Shown here piece by piece: positions 6,932 through 12,462 of a DNA stretch of 12,462 nucleotides; the first letter of the stretch is position 1; each line of letters opens with the position of its first letter. The stretch comes from Clostridium sp. UBA6758 (lineage in GTDB: Bacteria; Bacillota; Clostridia; Clostridiales; Clostridiaceae): contig DKGY01000055.1 of assembly GCA_002453475.1 (NCBI GenBank), forward strand, positions 39,138-51,599, given 5' to 3'. Made by a program: the position numbers and the translations under genes. The notes beneath the pieces are model-generated. The model did no database searches. It was given only the letters and a program-made list of their open reading frames with translations, and was not told the DNA's origin.

Positions 6932-7285
6932 ATGTATAAAGAAGAAGTTTGTATGCAAGCTTGCATACACGATGAAGTTATTGATAGGTTAAAAGGCAAA
7001 ACTTTAAGTGATAATACGGTAGAAGGACTTTCAAACTTATTTAAGTCTATGGCAGATCCTACTAGGGTAAAAATATTAAATATCTTATTAAATACAGAAG
7101 CTTGTGTCTGCGATATTGCAGCTTTAACTAATATGACACAATCTGCTATATCCCATCAATTAAGAGTATTAAAACTAGCTAGGATTGTTAAATCAAGAAA
7201 AGATGGAAAAGTTGTATATTATTCTTTAGATGATGATCATGTTAAAGATATTTTCTATAAAGGACTTAGCCACGTTAATGAATAA
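6932..7285 (+). CDS. cadC: ArsR/SmtB-family metal-sensing repressor, CadC type
   Basis: Winged-helix dimeric repressor that releases DNA on binding Cd/Pb/Zn; 117 residues. The core FKSMADPTRVKILNILL leads into the metal-box ACVCDIAAL and the recognition helix TQSAISHQLRVLK, then a beta-wing (SRKDGKVVYYSL). Every ligand known from staphylococcal plasmid pI258 CadC is present at the same residue number. The alpha3N thiolate site has C7, C11, C58 and C60. The alpha5 site has D101, H103, H114 and E117. The ATG at 6932 keeps the N-terminal C7/C11 pair and has a GGGG ribosome binding site about ten bases upstream, so this start is preferred over the ATG at residue 8. It lies 24 bases before the ATPase gene and behind a matching operator, which makes it the operon's repressor. 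Confidence 0.93.
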   Translation: MYKEEVCMQACIHDEVIDRLKGKTLSDNTVEGLSNLFKSMADPTRVKILNILLNTEACVCDIAALTNMTQSAISHQLRVLKLARIVKSRKDGKVVYYSLDDDHVKDIFYKGLSHVNE

Positions 7286-7309
7286 ACTAGTAAGAGGGGG
7301 AGTAAAATA

Positions 7310-9556
7310 ATGGGACAAACAAAAAGACTTTATGAAATTCAAGGATTACATTGTGCAAATTGTGCTTTGAAAATCGAACGTGAACTAAATCAATTGCCTT
7401 ACATACAAAGTGCTGTAGTCAACTCTGCGACATCAAAAGCTATTTTAGAAGTTAAAGAGGACATTGATAAAGAGCTAATATTTGATGATGTAGAAAGTAT
7501 ATCTACTAGAATTGAACATGGAGTTACAGTTAAAGAAATTGATAAAAATGTTATAAATAAAAAAAATGTTAAGGTTCAGGGGAATACAAAAATTATTAAT
7601 TCTAATGTAAATGATAGTAAAGCCAAGGAAGAAAAGTTTACTCACAAGGATTCTCATGTTGATAATCACAACCATGATCATGGGCATAATCATGGACAAG
7701 GGTTTAAAAAGAAACAAATAATAAAATTTATTATAGGAATTTCTCTTGCAGTTACAGGAGTATTAATTAAGGATATGGTAAGCATATTTTTATTTATAGC
7801 TGCTTATCTAGTAATAGGTGGAGATATTCTGCTTATAGCTGGTAAAAATATAATAAAAGGTCAAGTCTTCGATGAAAATTTTTTAATGAGTATAGCTACA
7901 ATAGGAGCCTTTTTAATTGGAGAATATCCAGAAGCTATTGGCGTAATGTTATTCTATCAAGTAGGAGAACTTTTTCAGGAATTGGCAATTAACAAATCTA
8001 GAAATTCTATATCAGAGTTAATGAATATTCGTCCAGATCATGCAAATTTAAAATTAAGTAATGGCTATATTTCCTCAGTTTCTCCAGAAGAGGTAAGTAT
8101 TGATGATATAATAGTTATTAAGCCAGGTGAGAAAATTCCTTTAGATGGAGTTATAGTAAAGGGAGATTCTCAAATAGATACTTCTGCTTTAACAGGAGAA
8201 TCGGTACCAAGAGTAGTTAAAGAAAGAGATGAGGTTTTAGCTGGATCTATAAATAAAACTTCTCTTATTGAAGTTAAGATAACTAAAGAGTTTAGTGAAT
8301 CTACGGTATCAAAGATTCTTGAATTAGTAGAAAATGCTTCAAATAAAAAAGCACCAACAGAAAAGTTTATAACAAAGTTTGCTAAGTACTATACACCAAT
8401 TGTTGTTATATTAGCTATTCTACTAGCTTTTTTACCACCAATAATTATGGGTGAAGATTTATATACCTGGTTATACAGGGGGTTATCATTTTTAGTTGTA
8501 TCTTGTCCTTGTGCTCTTGTAATATCAATACCTTTAAGTTTCTTTGGTGGAATTGGAGGAGCATCTAGAAGTGGGGTGCTTGTCAAAGGAGGAAACTATC
8601 TTGAAGCATTGAGCAAAGCAGAAGTGGTGGTTTTTGATAAAACAGGTACATTAACAGAAGGAAGCTTTGAAGTTACAAAAATTAATCCTTATGGATTTAT
8701 TACAGAGGACATGTTAATGGAATATGCGGCACATGCTGAGATATATTCTAATCATCCTATTGCAAAATCTATCGTAGAATCTTATAAAAAAATTAGTACA
8801 AAGGCTATTATTGATAAAAGAAGAATAAAGAGTTATGAAGAAATTGCAGGTAAAGGTGTAAAAATATATTTTGGTGATAGATATATATATGCAGGAAACT
8901 ATAAGCTGATGGAAGAGCTTGAAATTGAATATGTGAAATCAAATGAAGTAGGCACTATTATATATGTTGCAGTAAATAATAATTTTGTAGGAAGTTTAGT
9001 AATTTCTGATAGAATTAAAAATACTTCACCTAGGGCTATTGCAAAGTTAAAAGAACTAGGAATTAAGAAAACTGTTATGTTTACTGGAGATAATAAGACA
9101 ATTGCTGAATATGTAGCAAAGGTTATTTCAATTGATGAGGTTAGAGCTGAATTAATGCCTCATGAAAAAGTGATTGAGGTAGAAAAAATATATAGTGGTC
9201 TTTCTAGGAAGGGAAGATTAATATTTGTTGGAGATGGAGTAAACGATGCCCCTGTATTAGCTAGAGCAGATGTAGGTATAGCAATGGGGGGAATAGGATC
9301 AGATGCAGCTATAGAAGCTTCAGATGTAGTTATCATGACTGATGATCCTGAAAAAATATCTACATCTATAACAATAGCTAGAAAGACACAAAAAATTGTA
9401 GTTCAAAATATTGTATTTTCATTATTTATAAAAGCTGTGGTATTAGTACTAACAGCATTAGGAATTACTGACATGTGGATGGCGGTTTTTGCAGATGTTG
9501 GAGTTACAATAATATCAGTATTAAATGCTATGAGAGCTATGAAGATGGAAGAATAA
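7310..9556 (+). CDS. cadA: Heavy-metal-exporting P1B-type ATPase, CadA/ZntA class (Cd/Zn/Pb)
   Basis: ATP-driven efflux of divalent soft metals across the cytoplasmic membrane; 748 residues, a normal length. An N-terminal heavy-metal-associated domain (about 7-73) has GLHCANC with C15 and C18. A His-rich linker follows (112-128, seven His in 17 residues), then eight membrane segments. The transport site is the CPC motif (C399, P400, C401) in SCPCALV, with D729 in the last helix (FADVGVTIISVLNAMR), the P1B-2 signature for Zn/Cd/Pb rather than Cu. Catalytic motifs are TGES (295-298), DKTGT with phosphorylated D443, SNHP (H482) and GDGVNDAP (641-648). The ribosome binding site is GGGGAG. It is second in the cadC operon and ends before a hairpin terminator. 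The natural metal range cannot be told from sequence. Confidence 0.95.
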   Translation: MGQTKRLYEIQGLHCANCALKIERELNQLPYIQSAVVNSATSKAILEVKEDIDKELIFDDVESISTRIEHGVTVKEIDKNVINKKNVKVQGNTKIINSNVNDSKAKEEKFTHKDSHVDNHNHDHGHNHGQGFKKKQIIKFIIGISLAVTGVLIKDMVSIFLFIAAYLVIGGDILLIAGKNIIKGQVFDENFLMSIATIGAFLIGEYPEAIGVMLFYQVGELFQELAINKSRNSISELMNIRPDHANLKLSNGYISSVSPEEVSIDDIIVIKPGEKIPLDGVIVKGDSQIDTSALTGESVPRVVKERDEVLAGSINKTSLIEVKITKEFSESTVSKILELVENASNKKAPTEKFITKFAKYYTPIVVILAILLAFLPPIIMGEDLYTWLYRGLSFLVVSCPCALVISIPLSFFGGIGGASRSGVLVKGGNYLEALSKAEVVVFDKTGTLTEGSFEVTKINPYGFITEDMLMEYAAHAEIYSNHPIAKSIVESYKKISTKAIIDKRRIKSYEEIAGKGVKIYFGDRYIYAGNYKLMEELEIEYVKSNEVGTIIYVAVNNNFVGSLVISDRIKNTSPRAIAKLKELGIKKTVMFTGDNKTIAEYVAKVISIDEVRAELMPHEKVIEVEKIYSGLSRKGRLIFVGDGVNDAPVLARADVGIAMGGIGSDAAIEASDVVIMTDDPEKISTSITIARKTQKIVVQNIVFSLFIKAVVLVLTALGITDMWMAVFADVGVTIISVLNAMRAMKMEE

Positions 9557-9604
9557 ATAAAAGTTTAACTCGAAAATACTAAACAAAAGAATTAAAAATA
9601 TATT

Positions 9605-9641
9605 AAAGCCCTTTAATGTTTTTTATCATTAAAGGGTTTTT
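9605..9641. terminator. Terminator after cadA, shared with the CBS gene
   Basis: A 14-bp stem (9605-9618 with 9627-9640, one G-T pair, core CCCTTTAATG/CATTAAAGGG) with an eight-base loop is followed by TTTTT on the plus strand. On the minus strand the run after the stem is TTTAATATATTTTT, so it may also serve the converging CBS gene. Confidence 0.85.
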
Positions 9642-9659
9642 AAATTTAAGTGATACTTA

Positions 9660-10115
9660 TTAACTTATTTTTGACATGCTTTTAAATTCGCTAAACTCAT
9701 CACTATTTTCTTCTTCAAATAATTTCTTATAGCTATATGATATTATATCGCCTCTTTTTATAATTCCAATGAATATATTTGAGTCATCAACCACTGGAAC
9801 GAAGTTTTGTGATTTAGCAACAAGTATTAAACTCTCTATATCAGAATTAATTGATACAGGTTTATCTTTAAAATGTCTTGGTATGTCTTTTATCAAAACA
9901 TTTTCTGTGTCTTTTAAGCTTAATTCGGAAGAATTTTTTAATTTCCAAAGAAGATCACCTTCTGTTAAAGTACCTACATATTTTCCTTTATCATCTACTA
10001 AAGGTATAGAAGTATATCTATGATATTCCATTCTCTCCATTGCTCTTCGCATAGTAGAACTAACCTTTTCAAAAATTACTTCACTTTTAGGAGTTAGAAA
10101 AAAGGCAATGTTCAT
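9660..10115 (-). CDS. CBS domain pair protein
   Basis: Stand-alone cytosolic protein of 151 residues made of two CBS domains: the first about 8-65 (SSTMRRAMERMEYHRYTSIPLVDDKGKYVGTLT contains the pattern; key part YTSIPLVDDKGKYVGTLTEGD), the second about 78-130 (KPVSINSDIESL, then NFVPVVDDSNIFIGIIKRGD). Such Bateman modules bind adenine nucleotides or related ligands. No enzymatic or DNA-binding domain is attached, so it probably senses a ligand for a partner that cannot be named here. The acidic, serine-rich C-terminal tail (EEENSDEFSEF) is likely disordered. GGAGG lies about eleven bases before the ATG. It follows the patatin gene on the same strand with a 121-base gap holding its own extended -10 promoter, so it is probably a separate transcript. 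Confidence 0.9.
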   Translation of the reverse strand: MNIAFFLTPKSEVIFEKVSSTMRRAMERMEYHRYTSIPLVDDKGKYVGTLTEGDLLWKLKNSSELSLKDTENVLIKDIPRHFKDKPVSINSDIESLILVAKSQNFVPVVDDSNIFIGIIKRGDIISYSYKKLFEEENSDEFSEFKSMSKIS

Positions 10116-10173
10116 ATTTTATCATCCTCCATTAAATCAATATTCAATAAGTATACTAAAAAGCTACATTTTA

Positions 10174-10182
10174 ATTATAACA
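10174..10182 (-). promoter_or_regulatory. Extended -10 promoter of the CBS gene
   Basis: On the minus strand TGTTATAAT matches the extended -10 consensus; no clear -35 is seen. The start of transcription would be near 10167, some 50 bases before the start codon. Confidence 0.45.
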
Positions 10183-10236
10183 TAATTTTCAGACTAAAAG
10201 AGAGCAAAGTTTTTAATAAATTAAGAACAAGTAACG

Positions 10237-11478
10237 CTATGAGTTAATCCTATAATTTATTAAGCACAAAAACATATGAGCGATAAACTTTTTAGGAAAT
10301 GTAAGTGCTAAGGTATTTCTGAAAGCTATCGTAGATTTAGAAATATTTAAAATATCACAATTGCTTAATATAAAATGATCCTTTAATGATATTTCTTTAT
10401 TATCTATATCTTGTCTCAACAAAATTACTTTTTCTAATATTTTATTTAGTAATTCATCATAACTATATATAGCACACCTTTCTATTTCTATAACTTCAGC
10501 AGTAATTTCCATAGCCATAATAATATTAATATGATTCCTAGATATTATACCTGAAAAATTTTTAATTCTTTTTATAGATCTTAATAATTTTAAATGGTCA
10601 TAGATGGAATTATTAAAGTTTACAGAATTCATTATAATGTTTAATTCGGTATCATCAATATCTTTTAGTAATCCTTTTGAAACTTCATCTTTAAAAAAGT
10701 AATAGTTTTGTCCTATCAAATGATTAAAAGCTTTTAATGTATCTAAATAGCCTAATTTTATATTTCGTTTAATTCTTGGACCATCAAAATTAATAATTGG
10801 ACCAAGGCTTTCACTACATTTAATTTCTATTATAGGTATATTATTTTTATTATTAAATTTTCGCTTAAATCCAGGGCCGTCAATATCCACTTGAATTATA
10901 GTAGAGCATGAACTATTTAAAAGCATACTAGTTGGAACATTATTATACATACCTCCATCAAAAAAAGTAACGCCATCAATAACCATGTGTTTTAGACCAG
11001 GTAGAGAGCAACTTGCCATTATATAGTCAATAATTTTTCCGTAAGGAATATCAGTTTTAAATATTTCTATTGGTTTGAGAGGAAACATACTAAGGGTAAC
11101 TATACCAAAATCTATAGATGAATTTCTTATTATATCTTCATTTAAATAGCTTTGTAACAGACTCTTTAAAGGGGTATTATCCAAACCTCTATTAGATATA
11201 ACATTTTTAATCAATTTTGGAATGTTTTTAGAGGATAGATTCTCATCTACAGAAAAATTATCATCCACATAGAAGCAAGTTGAAAAATCTATTGATAACC
11301 ATAATTCTTCTAAATTCTTATAATTATTACTACATATAAAAGCACTATTAATAGCTCCAATTGAAGTTCCAACTACTACAGATATATCTATATTTAATTC
11401 TATTAAGGCTTTCCATACTCCAACTTCATAAGCTCCTTTAGAACCACCACCGCCTAAAACTAAACCATAACTATTCAA
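10237..11478 (-). CDS. Patatin-like phospholipase (RssA-like)
   Basis: Predicted lipid acyl hydrolase with a Ser-Asp dyad, 413 residues. The N-terminal patatin domain shows the oxyanion loop GGGGSKGAYEVG (9-20), the nucleophile elbow GTSIG with S39, and the catalytic FDGGMYNNVP with D174. There is no signal peptide, so it acts in the cytosol or on the inner membrane face. The catalytic core appears to end near residue 215. The remaining 200 or so residues are mostly helical, contain no motif I recognise, and are longer than in compact RssA-type proteins. The start is a TTG at 11478 with AAAGGAG about ten bases upstream; no better in-frame start is seen. A TATAAT at 11533-11538 on this strand could be its -10 box, though the -35 is poor. 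The substrate is unknown. Confidence 0.9.
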   Translation of the reverse strand: MNSYGLVLGGGGSKGAYEVGVWKALIELNIDISVVVGTSIGAINSAFICSNNYKNLEELWLSIDFSTCFYVDDNFSVDENLSSKNIPKLIKNVISNRGLDNTPLKSLLQSYLNEDIIRNSSIDFGIVTLSMFPLKPIEIFKTDIPYGKIIDYIMASCSLPGLKHMVIDGVTFFDGGMYNNVPTSMLLNSSCSTIIQVDIDGPGFKRKFNNKNNIPIIEIKCSESLGPIINFDGPRIKRNIKLGYLDTLKAFNHLIGQNYYFFKDEVSKGLLKDIDDTELNIIMNSVNFNNSIYDHLKLLRSIKRIKNFSGIISRNHINIIMAMEITAEVIEIERCAIYSYDELLNKILEKVILLRQDIDNKEISLKDHFILSNCDILNISKSTIAFRNTLALTFPKKFIAHMFLCLINYRINS

Positions 11479-11612
11479 ACTATAAACACTCCTTTAATTG
11501 GAAAAATTAACTTAAATATAATGCTATCTACTATTATAGTATCCTAAGTGAGTCGAATTTGATAACTATTACAATGATTATATTATATATACTATTTATT
11601 GCTATTTATACG

Positions 11613-11641
11613 TTGAACTTTTATGTAAATAATTATATAAT
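11613..11641 (+). promoter_or_regulatory. Sigma-A promoter of the tail-anchored orphan gene
   Basis: TTGAAC (11613-11618, 5/6), a 17-base spacer and a perfect TATAAT (11636-11641). Transcription would start near 11648, leaving a leader of about 100 bases in which I see no strong hairpin. Apart from this promoter and the possible patatin -10, the divergent intergenic region 11479-11750 shows only AT-rich filler. Confidence 0.6.
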
Positions 11642-11750
11642 TATTATATACTAACAATGAAATTATAGTATATAATAAACTATCTACAATGATATAAATT
11701 TTAAATGCTGAGAAATTTCAATAATAACCAATGTAAGAAGGAGATTAGTT

Positions 11751-12209
11751 ATGGAAATAAATTTAAATTTAATAGAAGAAGCAGTTAAATTGAATAGTAT
11801 TGAAGAAATTAGAAAAGCATTAATTGAATACTTAAGAATTGAGCCGGAAAACTCAGAAAAAATTATAAATGCTTTAAATTATGCTAAAGAAAATACTGAG
11901 GGATTATTTGAAATTCACGATGGTGCAAAATTAGAAGAGGATAATAAGTGGACTAAAGATTACTTTTTAAAAACCCTTAAAGACTTATCTAAAAATTTTT
12001 CTGAAGAGAGATTTAACCATTTATGCTTAGTAGGAGCTTTTATATATCCCAATATAGATACTTTAGATCAAGATACAGTTATAATTAATAATGTAAAACC
12101 TGTTTCAGATGCTGAAATTAAGTTTGAAAAAGTAAAGTCTGCTCTTGCGTTAGGAACCGGACTTTTAATAGGATATATTATTGGGAAAAAGATTAATAAA
12201 AAGAGATAA
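11751..12209 (+). CDS. Unrecognised protein with a C-terminal membrane anchor
   Basis: I do not recognise a family for this 152-residue protein. Residues 1-115 are soluble, acidic and predicted mainly helical (for example LIEEAVKLNSIEEIRKALIE), with two aromatic-rich stretches around WTKDYFLKTLKDLSKNF and HLCLVGAFIYP. Residues about 128-145 (SALALGTGLLIGYIIG) form a single hydrophobic, glycine-rich segment followed at once by KKINKKR. There is no N-terminal signal peptide. This is the layout of a tail-anchored inner-membrane protein with its domain in the cytosol. AAGGAG lies about eight bases before the ATG, a good promoter lies upstream and a strong terminator follows, so it is a real, singly transcribed gene. 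The function is unknown. Confidence 0.75.
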   Translation: MEINLNLIEEAVKLNSIEEIRKALIEYLRIEPENSEKIINALNYAKENTEGLFEIHDGAKLEEDNKWTKDYFLKTLKDLSKNFSEERFNHLCLVGAFIYPNIDTLDQDTVIINNVKPVSDAEIKFEKVKSALALGTGLLIGYIIGKKINKKR

Positions 12210-12217
12210 TGTATATT

Positions 12218-12265
12218 AAAATGACCTATTAGTATTTTATTAAATTAATACTAATAGGTCATTTT
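12218..12265. terminator. Strong bidirectional hairpin terminator
   Basis: A perfect 19-bp stem (12218-12236 with 12247-12265; core ATGACCTATTAGTATT) around a ten-base loop, followed on the plus strand by GTTTTT after TTTT. The reverse strand also ends in T-rich sequence, so it suits the converging gene to the right. Confidence 0.88.
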
Positions 12266-12306
12266 GTTTTTAGGAAGTATAATATATTGAAATTATTTTA
12301 AGATTC

Positions 12307-12462
12307 TTATTGAAAACTACTGCTATATAATTCATGCCTTTCAATATGATTAATATGTTTTTGATAATCTTTATTCATTAAATTTATAGTAGTATAGCTT
12401 TCACGATTAATAAAATTGGGATCTGATATTAGTTTACAGCCTAAATTTAATACGTTATTTGT
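12307..12462 (-). CDS. 3' end of an unrecognised gene, cut by the right edge
   Basis: An open frame enters from the right edge on the minus strand and ends at TAA (12307-12309), giving 51 C-terminal residues that include NNVLNLGCKLISDPNF and end in HINHIERHELYSSSFQ. The stop falls some 40 bases from the shared hairpin at 12218-12265, the expected spacing for a convergent gene. No other long open frame covers the region. I cannot name a family from this fragment; it is too short to judge its fold or location. Confidence 0.55.
   Translation of the reverse strand, partial: TNNVLNLGCKLISDPNFINRESYTTINLMNKDYQKHINHIERHELYSSSFQ

Noticed and set aside
7475..8586. Minus-strand open frames at 7475-7717 and 8389-8586
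   Set aside because: Both are antisense shadows of cadA; the first merely reflects the His-rich linker read backwards.
11562..11700. Near-repeats around TACAATGAT in the patatin/orphan intergenic region
   Set aside because: Copies are short, imperfect and in AT-rich DNA; there is no regular spacing, so they do not support a repeat array.
1..12462. Mobile element, prophage, CRISPR or defence island
   Set aside because: I saw no transposase, integrase, phage genes, long direct repeats or spacer arrays; gene content and base composition look uniform across the window.

Overview
The window is very AT-rich chromosomal DNA. It has AAGGAG/GGAGG ribosome binding sites, TTG and GTG starts, U-tailed hairpin terminators and near-consensus sigma-A promoters. 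The gene families (FeoA/FeoB, adenine deaminase, hemolysin III, DUF1836, CadC/CadA, CBS pair, RssA-like patatin) are all common in low-GC Firmicutes, and an anaerobic clostridial species is the best guess. I see no rRNA, tRNA, CRISPR array, insertion sequence or prophage. It reads as ordinary core/accessory chromosome with a metal-homeostasis flavour.

Layout. 1-1872 (minus): feoA-feoB ferrous iron uptake operon, feoB running off the left edge, driven by a perfect TTGACA-N17-TATAAT promoter (1918-1946) with a Fur-box-like operator over the start region (1890-1908). 2093-2758 (plus): a small DEDDy-type 3'-5' exonuclease-like protein, followed by a long hairpin terminator. 2965-4662 (plus): adenine deaminase. 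4745-5313 (plus): an aromatic-acid-exporter/FUSC-like membrane protein split by a one-base deletion in a T run. It converges on a hemolysin III (TrhA/PAQR-like) gene (5384-6040, minus) across a shared terminator.

6283-6873 (plus): a DUF1836 protein with a MerR-like helix-turn-helix. Next comes a CadC-type ArsR repressor (6932-7285) with a CATATGAA-N6-TTCATATG operator just before its ribosome binding site, then a CadA/ZntA heavy-metal P-type ATPase (7310-9556) and a terminator shared with the converging CBS-pair gene (9660-10115, minus). A patatin-like phospholipase lies upstream of the CBS gene (10237-11478, minus). Divergent from it, behind a TTGAAC-N17-TATAAT promoter, is an unrecognised 152-residue protein with a C-terminal membrane anchor (11751-12209, plus). 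A perfect 19-bp hairpin follows, and then the 3' end of an unrecognised minus-strand gene cut by the right edge.

How the genes fit together. Two systems have clear circuitry: Fe(II) import under probable Fur control, and Cd/Pb/Zn export under CadC control. The other genes are single transcription units for purine salvage, nucleic acid processing, membrane or lipid functions and CBS-type ligand sensing, with no evident common pathway. I did not find a convincing undescribed multi-gene system. The items most worth a second look are the frameshifted FUSC gene, the tail-anchored orphan, the divergent exonuclease and the DUF1836 neighbour of cadC.
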